Assembly (NCBI RefSeq): GCF_017377875.1 | Contig: NZ_CP070975.1 | Span: forward strand, 1,302,001 to 1,366,000 | Source: Alcaligenes sp. SORT26 | Lineage (GTDB): Bacteria > Pseudomonadota > Gammaproteobacteria > Burkholderiales > Burkholderiaceae_B | Direction: 5' to 3' | DNA: 64,000 nucleotides | In this document: positions 1-8,401 of the stretch, piece after piece | Layout of the letters: each line of letters opens with the position of its first letter | How positions within the stretch are numbered: position 1 is the first letter of the stretch | The notes under the pieces: model-generated | Databases searched by the model: none | What the model was told of the DNA's origin: nothing | Seen by the model: the letters and a program-made list of their open reading frames with translations, nothing else | Position numbers and translations under genes: made by a program

Positions 1-33
1 CTTCGATCCGTAAAAAACCAGTCGAGTGAGATC

Positions 34-1527
34 ATGGAGACAAGACCAATTCGTTTTATTTTTCGCGGCCAGGTACAAGAGGTAGCCCAAGCCCCCACCA
101 CGCGAACCGTTTTACAGTATATACGTGAGGACCTGCACTGCACCGGCACCAAAGAAGGCTGTGCCGAGGGCGACTGCGGGGCCTGCACCGTCATGATTGG
201 CGAACTGGACCAGAACAATCAATTGCAATTGCGGGCCGTGAACGCCTGTATCCAGTTGCTGCCCACACTCGATGGCAAGGTGCTCTACACCATTGAGGAT
301 CTGCGCCAGGACGACGGCACCCTGCATCCGGTACAGCAGGCCATGGTGGACTGGCACGGTGCCCAATGCGGCTTTTGTACGCCGGGCTTCATCATGTCCC
401 TGTGGGGCCTGTACATGAAGCATTCGCCCGAGGACGGCCCGGTTTCCCGTGAGCAGATCGACGATGTGCTGTCGGGCAATCTGTGCCGCTGCACAGGCTA
501 CCGCCCCATTATTGATGCCGCCAAGGCCATGCACAGTTACCCGGCTGTCGGTATGGACCGCCCATCCATTGAAGCGCAGCTACGCGCTATTCGTCAGGAC
601 GGCATGCTGGCCTATGAATATCAGGGCCAGACCTTCCACGCCCCCCGCACACTGGACCAGTTGGCCCAATTGCGCGAGCAATATCCGCAAGCCCGCATTC
701 TGGCTGGCAGCACGGATATCGGCCTGTGGGTCACCAAGCAATTCCGCGATCTGCCACATCTGATCTACATCGGCCAGGTCGCCGAACTGCGCGAGCTGAA
801 AACCACCGAGGACGATCTCTACATTGGCGCAGGCGTGCTGCTGAACGACGCTTTTGATGCTCTGATCAAAGACCACCCCGAATTGACAGAACTGCGCCAG
901 CGCTTTGCCTCCTTCCCTATCCGCAACGCCGGTACCTTGGGCGGTAACGTGGCCAACGGCTCGCCCATTGGCGACTCCATGCCTGCCCTGATTGCCATGC
1001 GTACCCGTGTGGTTCTGCGCAAAGGCGCGGTAGAACGCGTCATGCCTTTGGAAGACCTGTATCTGGCCTACCAGAAAACCGCGATGGAACCGGGTGAATT
1101 CGTACAGGGCCTGTATGTGCCGCGTGACAAGGGCCAATGGCAATTCCGCACGTACAAGCTGTCCAAGCGTTTCGACCAGGACATTTCTGCTGTGTGTGCC
1201 GCCTTTGCGGTGGAACTGGATGGCAAAATCGTCAAACAGGCCCGCATTGCCTTTGGCGGTATGGCCGCCACCCCTAAACGTGCCAGCCACGCCGAGCAAG
1301 TGCTGCAAGGCCAGGAATGGAATGAAGAAAACGTGCAAGCTGCCATGCAAGCGCTGCAACAGGACTACCAGGCCCTGAGCGATATGCGTGCCAGCAGCGA
1401 GTACCGCAATCAAAGTGCGGCCAATTTGTTGTATCGCTTCTTCCTGGAAACCCACCCTGAACACGCTTTGAGTCCCGCCCAGTTGAATGTCTTTCACCGA
1501 GCTCAAGCCAGCCTGGAGACTTTGTGA
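34..1527 (+). CDS. xdhA: Xanthine dehydrogenase small (FeS/FAD) subunit
   Basis: Carries the two [2Fe-2S] clusters and FAD of cytoplasmic xanthine dehydrogenase, passing electrons from the molybdenum subunit to NAD+. The plant-type cluster is C43-x4-C48-x2-C51-x20-C72; the second is C112-x2-C115 with C151-x-C153 in a GNLCRCTGYRP context. The FAD domain starts near residue 195 (ILAGSTDIGLW) and includes FPIRNAGTLGGNVANGSPIGD. The 497 residues fit the Rhodobacter-type XdhA. The start at 34 is the first Met and sits just inside the window edge, so its promoter is outside. It overlaps xdhB by one base, first in an xdhABC-guaD operon. Confident. Confidence 0.95.
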   Translation: METRPIRFIFRGQVQEVAQAPTTRTVLQYIREDLHCTGTKEGCAEGDCGACTVMIGELDQNNQLQLRAVNACIQLLPTLDGKVLYTIEDLRQDDGTLHPVQQAMVDWHGAQCGFCTPGFIMSLWGLYMKHSPEDGPVSREQIDDVLSGNLCRCTGYRPIIDAAKAMHSYPAVGMDRPSIEAQLRAIRQDGMLAYEYQGQTFHAPRTLDQLAQLREQYPQARILAGSTDIGLWVTKQFRDLPHLIYIGQVAELRELKTTEDDLYIGAGVLLNDAFDALIKDHPELTELRQRFASFPIRNAGTLGGNVANGSPIGDSMPALIAMRTRVVLRKGAVERVMPLEDLYLAYQKTAMEPGEFVQGLYVPRDKGQWQFRTYKLSKRFDQDISAVCAAFAVELDGKIVKQARIAFGGMAATPKRASHAEQVLQGQEWNEENVQAAMQALQQDYQALSDMRASSEYRNQSAANLLYRFFLETHPEHALSPAQLNVFHRAQASLETL

Positions 1528-3854
1528 TGAAAATTGACAGCATCGACCACCTAAACACCGCCACCGCGCAACGAGTCGGCGTGTCCTTTCTGCACGAATC
1601 CGCAGACCTGCACGTGAGCGGCACCGCCACCTACACGGACGATTTGCCCGAATTGCAGGGCACGGCCCATATTGCCCTGGGCATGTCCGAAAAAGCCCAT
1701 GCCCGCTTGCTGAACGTGGATCTGGACGCCGTCCGTCAGGCACCCGGCGTCATTGCCGTGCTCACCGTCGCGGATATTCCCGCTGCCAATAACTGCGGCC
1801 CGATTCTGCACGACGACCCGATTTTGGCCGATGGCATTGTGCATTACTTTGGTCAGCCCATCTTTGCAGTGATTGCCAAATCACACGATCAGGCACGCCG
1901 TGCTGCTCGTCTGGGCAAGATCACCTATGAAGAGCTGCCTGCCATCCTGACTCCTCAAGAGGCCAAGGCTGCTCAGGTCGGTGTGCTGCCACCCATGCAC
2001 CTGACCCAAGGGGATGCCCAAAAAGCGCTGGAGGCCGCCCCGCATCGCCTGAAAAGCACCTTCCAGTGCAATGGGCAGGAACAGTTCTACCTGGAAGGCC
2101 AGATTTCCTACGCCGTCCCCAAAGAATATGGCGCAGTCCATATCTGGTGCTCCACCCAGCACCCCTCCGAAATGCAACAGCTAGTGGCGCACTGCCTGGG
2201 CGTCGGTGCCCACAAGGTGCATGTGGAATGTCGTCGCATGGGTGGCGGTTTTGGGGGCAAAGAATCCCAGTCCGCCCTGTACGCTTGTGTAGCCAGTGTG
2301 GCTGCCGTCAAGCTGCAACGCCCGATCAAGCTGCGTCTGGATCGTGACGACGACTTCATGATTACCGGCAAGCGTCACGGCTTCTACTACGAATACGATA
2401 TTGGCTACGACGACGAAGGCCGCATTCTGGGCGCCCGTCTGGACATGACGGCCAACTCGGGTTTCTCGGCTGACTTGTCCGGCCCGGTTGCCACCCGCGC
2501 CATTTGCCACTTCGACAATGCCTATTACCTGTCCGATGTGGAGATGAGCGCGCTGTGTGGCCGCACCAACACACAGTCAAACACGGCTTTCCGTGGTTTT
2601 GGCGGCCCGCAAGGCGCTTTGGTGATGGAAGTGGCGCTGGATACGATTGCCCGCCGCCTGGGCAAGGACCCTCTGGATATACGCCAACTGAATTTCTACG
2701 GCAAAGAAGATCGCAACATCACCCCGTACGATCAAACCGTTGTCGATAACGTCATCCACGAACTGGTTGGCGAGCTGGAAGCCACCAGCGAATACCGCCA
2801 GCGTCGTGAACACATCCGCGAATTCAATGCCAGCAGCCCGATTCTGAAAAAAGGTCTGGCTCTGACTCCGGTAAAGTTCGGTATTTCCTTTAACGTGCCT
2901 GCCTTTAACCAGGCGGGTGCTCTGGTCCACGTCTACCGTGACGGCACCGTGCTGGTGAACCACGGCGGCACCGAAATGGGCCAGGGTCTGAACACCAAGG
3001 TGGCCCAGGTCGTCGCCCATGAACTGGGCCTGAACCTGGAGCATATCCGGGTAACCGCAACCGATACCACCAAGGTCGCCAACACCTCGGCCACGGCGGC
3101 CTCCACCGGCACTGACTTGAACGGGAAAGCAGCTCAAGACGCGGCCTACCAGATCCGCCAGCGCTTGACGACCGTTGCCGCCCAACTGTTTTCCGTTGAA
3201 GAATCCAGTGTGAAGTTTGAACGTGGACAGGTCGAAATCGGCGATCAGACCATGCCCTTCTTCCAACTGGTTGAGCATGCATACCAAGCCCGTGTACAGC
3301 TCTGGTCTGACGGTTTTTACGCTACGCCAGGCCTGCACTGGGACTCCAAGATCATGAAGGGCAACCCCTTCTACTACTTCTCTTATGGTGCTGCCGTAGC
3401 CGAAGTACTGATCGATACGCTGACCGGTGAATCCCGCCTCTTGCGCGCGGATGTGCTGCACGATGTGGGCAAATCCATCAACCCGGCCCTGGATATTGGG
3501 CAGGTTGAAGGCGCCTTTATTCAAGGCATGGGCTGGCTGACAACAGAAGAATTGGTGTGGAACGCCCAAGGCAAGCTCACCACTCATGCACCGTCGACTT
3601 ACAAAATCCCGGCCATCAGCGACTGCCCCGTAGACTTCCGCGTGAACCTGTTTGACGGGCGCAACGCCATGGACTCCATTCACCGCTCCAAAGCCGTGGG
3701 TGAGCCGCCCTTGCTGCTGCCCTTCTGCGTGTTCAACGCAATCCGCGATGCGGTCGCCAGCGTAGGCAATTACCAGATCGAGCCAGAGCTGAACGCTCCC
3801 GCGACTGCCGAAGCCGTCATGCGAGCAGTTGCGGCTATTCGTCAAGCGAAATGA
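1527..3854 (+). CDS. xdhB: Xanthine dehydrogenase molybdenum subunit
   Basis: Molybdopterin-binding large subunit that hydroxylates hypoxanthine to xanthine and xanthine to urate. Visible family motifs are RRMGGGFGGKES, AFRGFGGPQGALVMEVALD, GGTEMGQGLNTKVAQV and, near the C-terminus, SKAVGEPPLLLPF, whose Glu (about residue 726) is the conserved catalytic base. A GTG lies in frame one codon earlier at 1524, but the ATG at 1527 has a GGAG eight bases upstream and overlaps the xdhA stop (TGATG), so I prefer it. Length about 775 residues, as expected for XdhB. Needs XdhC for insertion of sulfurated cofactor; xdhC follows with a 4-base overlap. Confidence 0.95.
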   Translation: MKIDSIDHLNTATAQRVGVSFLHESADLHVSGTATYTDDLPELQGTAHIALGMSEKAHARLLNVDLDAVRQAPGVIAVLTVADIPAANNCGPILHDDPILADGIVHYFGQPIFAVIAKSHDQARRAARLGKITYEELPAILTPQEAKAAQVGVLPPMHLTQGDAQKALEAAPHRLKSTFQCNGQEQFYLEGQISYAVPKEYGAVHIWCSTQHPSEMQQLVAHCLGVGAHKVHVECRRMGGGFGGKESQSALYACVASVAAVKLQRPIKLRLDRDDDFMITGKRHGFYYEYDIGYDDEGRILGARLDMTANSGFSADLSGPVATRAICHFDNAYYLSDVEMSALCGRTNTQSNTAFRGFGGPQGALVMEVALDTIARRLGKDPLDIRQLNFYGKEDRNITPYDQTVVDNVIHELVGELEATSEYRQRREHIREFNASSPILKKGLALTPVKFGISFNVPAFNQAGALVHVYRDGTVLVNHGGTEMGQGLNTKVAQVVAHELGLNLEHIRVTATDTTKVANTSATAASTGTDLNGKAAQDAAYQIRQRLTTVAAQLFSVEESSVKFERGQVEIGDQTMPFFQLVEHAYQARVQLWSDGFYATPGLHWDSKIMKGNPFYYFSYGAAVAEVLIDTLTGESRLLRADVLHDVGKSINPALDIGQVEGAFIQGMGWLTTEELVWNAQGKLTTHAPSTYKIPAISDCPVDFRVNLFDGRNAMDSIHRSKAVGEPPLLLPFCVFNAIRDAVASVGNYQIEPELNAPATAEAVMRAVAAIRQAK

Positions 3855-4819
3855 GTAGCTGGCCCTCTCTTGCCCTCGCCCGCCTGAAAGCGGGTGAGCG
3901 GCTGGTTTTGTGCTCGGTGGCCTTGGCAAAAGGCTCCACCCCGCGCACCGCTGGCACCGCCATGCTGTTCAGTCAGACAGAGCAATGGCTGACCATTGGT
4001 GGCGGCCACCTGGAATGGGTGGCGGCGGAGCAGGCACGCGTCATGCTCAGCCAGTCCTCCGGCCCCAACTGGAGCCTGAGCCGTCTGCCGCTAGGCCCCA
4101 GTCTGGGACAGTGTTGCGGCGGAGTGGTCACCTTGCTGTATGAAACTCTGGGCCCCGAAGACCTGGAATGGCTGGAAGAGCTGGATAAAACAGTGAGCGC
4201 CGGACAAGCCAGCAGCCGCCGTTCTCAACTGCTGTCTGACGGCAGCAAGCAAGTGGATATCCAAAGCCCTTCCATCGTGGACGAGTCCCGGCTGGACTAC
4301 GATGGTTCACAAGGCGTCTGGATGGAAGACCTGCCGCCCCCTCCTCTGACTATCCTGCTGTTTGGCGCTGGTCACGTGGGCGAGGCGCTGGTGCAGATTC
4401 TAGGTACGCTGCCATGCCGGGTGCTGTGGATAGACGAACGAGCCGAACTGTTTCCGGCTCAGGTGCCTGATAACGTCAGCCTGGAAATCACCGACATCCC
4501 CGATGCCCTGATTGAACAAGCCCCAACCAATAGCTATTTTCTGGTGATGACGCATAATCACGGCCTGGATTTGGCCTTGTGCCAACAAATTCTGCGCCGC
4601 CCCGATACGGCCTATGTGGGTCTGATCGGCTCCATGACCAAACGCCGCCAATTTGAGCGCCGCCTGCAACAGCGCGGCATGCCCGAATCCCGTATCCAGG
4701 AACTGGTCTGCCCGATTGGCGTACCCGGTATCAAGGGCAAAGCCCCTGCCATTATTGCCGTGGCTGTCGCCGCCGAACTGCTGGCTCATGCCTATCAAAT
4801 GGGCCAGCTCAGTCGCTGA
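3851..4819 (+). CDS. xdhC: Xanthine dehydrogenase maturation chaperone XdhC
   Basis: XdhC binds the molybdenum cofactor, promotes its sulfuration and loads it into XdhB; it is not part of the mature enzyme. The N-terminal XdhC/CoxI domain shows GSTPRTAGTAML and LGQCCGGVV; the C-terminal Rossmann-like domain starts near residue 170 with LLFGAGHVGEAL and ends with YVGLIGSMTKRRQFERRL and CPIGVPGIKGKAP. 322 residues, typical length. The ATG overlaps the xdhB stop as ATGA, indicating translational coupling. Its place straight after xdhB distinguishes it from CoxI/CoxF relatives. Confidence 0.93.
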   Translation: MSSWPSLALARLKAGERLVLCSVALAKGSTPRTAGTAMLFSQTEQWLTIGGGHLEWVAAEQARVMLSQSSGPNWSLSRLPLGPSLGQCCGGVVTLLYETLGPEDLEWLEELDKTVSAGQASSRRSQLLSDGSKQVDIQSPSIVDESRLDYDGSQGVWMEDLPPPPLTILLFGAGHVGEALVQILGTLPCRVLWIDERAELFPAQVPDNVSLEITDIPDALIEQAPTNSYFLVMTHNHGLDLALCQQILRRPDTAYVGLIGSMTKRRQFERRLQQRGMPESRIQELVCPIGVPGIKGKAPAIIAVAVAAELLAHAYQMGQLSR

Positions 4820-4843
4820 TGCGACCCCGACTTCAAGGACACT

Positions 4844-6169
4844 ATGACTACCTCTTTACACTCTGCCTGTGCCTACCGTGCCCAACTGCTGTACTTTGTA
4901 GCGGACCCAGCCACGCTGGAAGATCCTTCCGAAGCCGTGCGCTATCACAGTGATGGTCTGCTGCTGGTTAACGAACAGGGCCAGATCCAAGCCTGTGGCG
5001 ACTGGTCCGAACTGTCGCGCAGCCTGCCTGCCGGTACAAAGACCGTGGATCTGAGCGGCAAAATCATCATGCCCGGCATGATCGATACCCACCTGCACTT
5101 TCCGCAAACCGATATTATTGCCTCCCCTTCCAGCGGCTTGCTGCCCTGGTTGGAAACCTACACCTTCCCGACTGAAGGCCGTTTTGGTGATAGCGAACAT
5201 GCTCGCGAAGTCGCTGGCGTCTTTCTGGACGAGTTGCTACGCAATGGCACCACTACCGCCCTGGTTTACGGCAGTGTGCATCGCCAATCCGTTGACGCTT
5301 TTTTTGAAGAAAGCCACGAACGCAATCTGCGCATGATTGCAGGCAAGGTCATGATGGACCGCAACTGCCCCGACTATCTGCAAGACACGGCAGAGTCCGG
5401 CGCACGCGACTCGGAAGACCTGATCAAGCGCTGGCACGGCAAGGGCCGCCAGCTCTACGCACTCACCCCCCGTTTTGCCCCTACATCCACCCCGGAACAA
5501 TTGGCCGCTTGCGGTGAACTGGCCCGCGCCTACCCCGATGTCTTCCTGCAAACCCACGTGGCAGAAAACAAGGACGAAATCAAATGGGTAAGCGAGCTGT
5601 TCCCCAAGAATCGCAGCTATCTGGACGTGTACGACAGCTTTGGCCTGCTTCGCCCCCGTGCCATTTACGGCCACAGCATCTGGCTAGATGAGCAAGACCG
5701 CGCCCGCATGCACGATACCGGCAGTATCGCGGCCCACTGCCCCACCTCCAATCTGTTCCTGGCTTCCGGCTTGTTCGACTTCCAGTCGATTCGCCAAAGC
5801 AAGGTTCTGCACACCCTGGCCACCGATGTGGGAGGCGGTACGTCTTTCTCCATGCTGCGCACCATGAACGAGGCCCATAAAGTGGCCCGTCTGAACAACT
5901 ACCACCTGACCGCTGCCTCCATGTTCTACATGGCCACCGAAGGCGCCGCCCGTGCGCTGGACATGCAGGACCAAATCGGTACGCTGGCTCCAGGTGCCGA
6001 GGCTGACTTTATTGTGATGGACCCCAAGGCGACGCCCTTGATGGCTCGCCGCAGCACCATGCTGAACTCGCTGGAAGAACAATTGTTCATGCTTGCCCTG
6101 CTAGGTGACGATCGCTGCATTCAAGCCAGCTACAGCGCAGGCCGCTGTGTGCATCAGCGCGATCACTAA
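4844..6169 (+). CDS. guaD: Guanine deaminase
   Basis: Zinc amidohydrolase converting guanine to xanthine, the substrate of the XdhAB enzyme encoded just upstream. Metal-site residues are visible in the expected order: H83 and H85 (IDTHLHFPQTD), H238 (LQTHVAENKDE), H277 (IYGHSIW) and D328 (ATDVGGGTSFSM). 441 residues, matching bacterial GuaD. The start has AAGGA at good spacing, and the gene begins 24 bases after xdhC, so it is probably the last gene of the operon. The PQTD and VGGGTSFSM signatures favour guanine deaminase over the related chlorohydrolases. Confidence 0.93.
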   Translation: MTTSLHSACAYRAQLLYFVADPATLEDPSEAVRYHSDGLLLVNEQGQIQACGDWSELSRSLPAGTKTVDLSGKIIMPGMIDTHLHFPQTDIIASPSSGLLPWLETYTFPTEGRFGDSEHAREVAGVFLDELLRNGTTTALVYGSVHRQSVDAFFEESHERNLRMIAGKVMMDRNCPDYLQDTAESGARDSEDLIKRWHGKGRQLYALTPRFAPTSTPEQLAACGELARAYPDVFLQTHVAENKDEIKWVSELFPKNRSYLDVYDSFGLLRPRAIYGHSIWLDEQDRARMHDTGSIAAHCPTSNLFLASGLFDFQSIRQSKVLHTLATDVGGGTSFSMLRTMNEAHKVARLNNYHLTAASMFYMATEGAARALDMQDQIGTLAPGAEADFIVMDPKATPLMARRSTMLNSLEEQLFMLALLGDDRCIQASYSAGRCVHQRDH

Positions 6170-6182
6170 GCCCATCTGAAAC

Positions 6183-6236
6183 GGGTTCCTGCCTGGCAAT
6201 TTCAACCATTAAAGCCACTGCCAGGAACCCTCTTCT
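6183..6236 (+). terminator. Candidate terminator of xdhABC-guaD
   Basis: Fourteen bases after the guaD stop, GGGTTCCTG at 6183-6191 pairs with CAGGAACCC at 6222-6230, with a further inner GGCA/TGCC pairing, followed by a pyrimidine tract TCTTCT. The T-run is weak, so termination strength is uncertain. The rest of the gap to 6362 holds no gene that I can see; the promoter of the next gene should lie here. Confidence 0.5.
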
Positions 6237-6362
6237 GCCTACTCAAAAAAGCATCTACACGCGTTTTGTGATTTAACGCGGATTTTACGGTGCCAGCGAT
6301 ACATTGATCCCGTCAGTAGGGAGCCAGCCCCGGCTCCTTCCTCTTCTTGGCGAGATTTCACT

Positions 6363-7664
6363 ATGTCCGGCACATCTACACTGGTGCAACGCAACTCCCT
6401 GTTCTACCTGTTAACGCAGGTCGTGGGGGTGACTTTTTTATTTCTTTGGCTGGCCAGCCTGACGCAGAACTGGTCTCCACTCAACCCCTTATTGGCCTCC
6501 AGCCCTCAACCTGGCCATATGGCTCATGAAATGAAAGAGGCTCAAGGCCTGCTGACCGGCCTGATTGCCGCTGCTGGCTTGTCTTTTGCCGCTTGGAAGC
6601 TGCTGCGTTTGCGCGGTCAGGATGGCTTGTCAGGCAAACGCATCCTGCTCCTGGGCACCAGTCTGTTTCTGGCCGTCCCTTTGCTGATGCTGTTCCTGCA
6701 AAGCTCCGCCACCTCTCCGGAACTGGAGTCCGTCTATCGCTGGATGCCAGAGATCAAGCCTTTGCTGGAAGTCGGCGCAGTTCTGGCGGTCGGTGCTGGT
6801 TTGCTGCATTTGTACTTTGCGGGCTGGGCCCTGAACCAGGCTCGTCTGCGCTGGGGAGGCCTGCTGGCCGGTCTGGTGTGCGCCTTTTTGCTGGGTCTGC
6901 TGGAAGCCGATCAGGAACGTATCAAGCTGACCCAAGTGTTTGCCTCCTTGGCCATCGTCTGGCTCTTGGGCAGCATTGCTTTTTACCCCCTGATCGTCAA
7001 TCCCAAGCGTTGGTCAGCCTCCCACAGTGAGCGGGCCACGGTAGAAGAAGCCTGGGAACACCTGGCCAGCATCCAGGTACAACGCCGTCGCACCTTGGGT
7101 GTCTTTGGTGGCCTGATGGCGGTGATTCTGCCGCTCTTTGCCTCCACCTGGGCCGCCGATTCGCTGGTGTTCCAGTTCACCCGGATGGCGGGTCTGGCTT
7201 TGGTGCTGATCGCCGTCCTGGGTCGTTGCTGGTGCATGCTGTACCTGGGCGGGCATAAAGGCTCCAGCCTGATTAGCCAAGGCCCTTACTCCATCAGCCG
7301 CAACCCCCTGTACCTGTTTTCACTTTGCGCCGTCATGGGCATGGGAGCGCTCTCGGGCAGCCTGCTGTTAGGCCCCGTGCTGGCCCTCTTTGTGTACGCC
7401 GTCTTTAATAATGTGATCGACGAAGAGCAAGTTCTGCTACAAAAAGTCTTTGGTAACAGCTATCAAGATTACTGTCAGCGTGTTCCCCGTCTGGCCCCGA
7501 GTCTGCGTCTGTGGAGCAGCCCCAAAGAGCTGCAAGTCTCTCTGACAGGTCTGGCCCGGACTCTGCGCGATGCCCTGCCTTACTTCCTGATCTGGCCTGT
7601 CTTTGCCCTGGCACAGTGGCTACAAATCCACGGCTGGGTCCCCGTACTACTACGTCTACCCTGA
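6363..7664 (+). CDS. Polytopic membrane protein, ICMT/PEMT-like C-terminus
   Basis: 433 residues with about eight hydrophobic membrane segments spread over the chain. The C-terminal third carries the pattern of the isoprenylcysteine carboxyl methyltransferase / phospholipid methyltransferase superfamily: LGGHKGSSLISQGPYSISRNPLYLFSL, followed by DEEQVLLQKVFGNSYQDYCQRVPRLAP. In that family the GPY..SRNPLY and E...L...F...Y..Y..RVPR elements form the SAM and substrate site. The N-terminal half has no motif I recognise. Substrate unknown; a lipid or other membrane-embedded acceptor is an inference from the fold. The downstream response regulator begins 60 bases later, so this gene may be read with, or controlled by, that two-component system. 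Confidence 0.75.
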   Translation: MSGTSTLVQRNSLFYLLTQVVGVTFLFLWLASLTQNWSPLNPLLASSPQPGHMAHEMKEAQGLLTGLIAAAGLSFAAWKLLRLRGQDGLSGKRILLLGTSLFLAVPLLMLFLQSSATSPELESVYRWMPEIKPLLEVGAVLAVGAGLLHLYFAGWALNQARLRWGGLLAGLVCAFLLGLLEADQERIKLTQVFASLAIVWLLGSIAFYPLIVNPKRWSASHSERATVEEAWEHLASIQVQRRRTLGVFGGLMAVILPLFASTWAADSLVFQFTRMAGLALVLIAVLGRCWCMLYLGGHKGSSLISQGPYSISRNPLYLFSLCAVMGMGALSGSLLLGPVLALFVYAVFNNVIDEEQVLLQKVFGNSYQDYCQRVPRLAPSLRLWSSPKELQVSLTGLARTLRDALPYFLIWPVFALAQWLQIHGWVPVLLRLP

Positions 7665-7723
7665 TTAAGCCCAGGTGCAGTAAGCTGAACAAGAACTGTC
7701 CCAACCAAGTGGAACAAGCTGTC

Positions 7724-8398
7724 ATGCGTGTTTTGATTGTTGAAAACGATACGACCATTGCCGAAAACCTGTACACCTATCTGGAACTGAAAGGCTTTGC
7801 CGTGGATGCCGCCTACGACGGCAATGGCGCGCTGACGCTCCTGCAAGAGCAGGATTTTGATGCTCTGGTCCTGGACCTGGGCCTGCCGGGCCTGGACGGT
7901 TTTGGGGTACTGCAGGCGCTGCGCCAGTCCAGCCAAACGCCTATCCCCACTCTGGTTCTGACCGCACGCAGCCAATTGGAAAGCAAGCTCACCGCCTTTG
8001 ACCTGGGGGCAGACGATTACCTGATCAAACCCTTTGCTCTGGCGGAAGTCGAGGCCCGCCTCCGGGCCTTGATGCGCCGTGGCCCACCCCAGGTCCAACA
8101 TGGCTCCCTGCATTGGGACAGCCTGGAATACAACCTGGATACAGCCCTGGTTACCGTCAAGGGACAAGACCTGCACCTGAGCTTCAAGGCCCGCCAACTA
8201 CTGGAAGCCTTGCTACGCGACCCACAAGCCATTCTGACCCGTCGGGCACTGGAAAAAACACTGTGGCCCCAGGGTGCGCCTTCACCCGAAGCCTTGCGCA
8301 GCCAAATCCATCTCTTGCGACGCGCCTTGTCCGATGCCGGAGCAGGCTCCATCGAGACCTTGCCCGGCATGGGCTGGCGCTTGCAAAAGGATCAGTAA
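7724..8398 (+). CDS. OmpR-family response regulator
   Basis: Receiver domain at residues 1-115 with acidic site E7/D9 (IVENDT), phospho-acceptor D51 (LVLDLGLPGLDG), conserved T in LVLTAR and K in DYLIKPF; winged-helix DNA-binding domain at 125-222 ending in the usual RGxGW-like GMGWRL. 224 residues, normal for the OmpR/PhoB class. The frame is open further upstream, but the Met at 7724 begins the family-typical MRVLIVEN; earlier codons overlap the preceding gene. Three bases separate its stop from the kinase gene, so the two form a pair. The second acidic residue is Asn (VEND rather than VEDD), which may weaken Mg2+ binding. Confidence 0.9.
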   Translation: MRVLIVENDTTIAENLYTYLELKGFAVDAAYDGNGALTLLQEQDFDALVLDLGLPGLDGFGVLQALRQSSQTPIPTLVLTARSQLESKLTAFDLGADDYLIKPFALAEVEARLRALMRRGPPQVQHGSLHWDSLEYNLDTALVTVKGQDLHLSFKARQLLEALLRDPQAILTRRALEKTLWPQGAPSPEALRSQIHLLRRALSDAGAGSIETLPGMGWRLQKDQ

Positions 8399-8401
8399 TC
8401 A

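Noticed and set aside
1524-1526. GTG as the xdhB start
   Set aside because: The adjacent ATG at 1527 is a stronger start with proper Shine-Dalgarno spacing and a stop/start overlap.
2577-3929. A 450-codon minus-strand open frame across xdhB
   Set aside because: Shadow of xdhB; no family resemblance, and it would break the tightly overlapping xdhABC operon.
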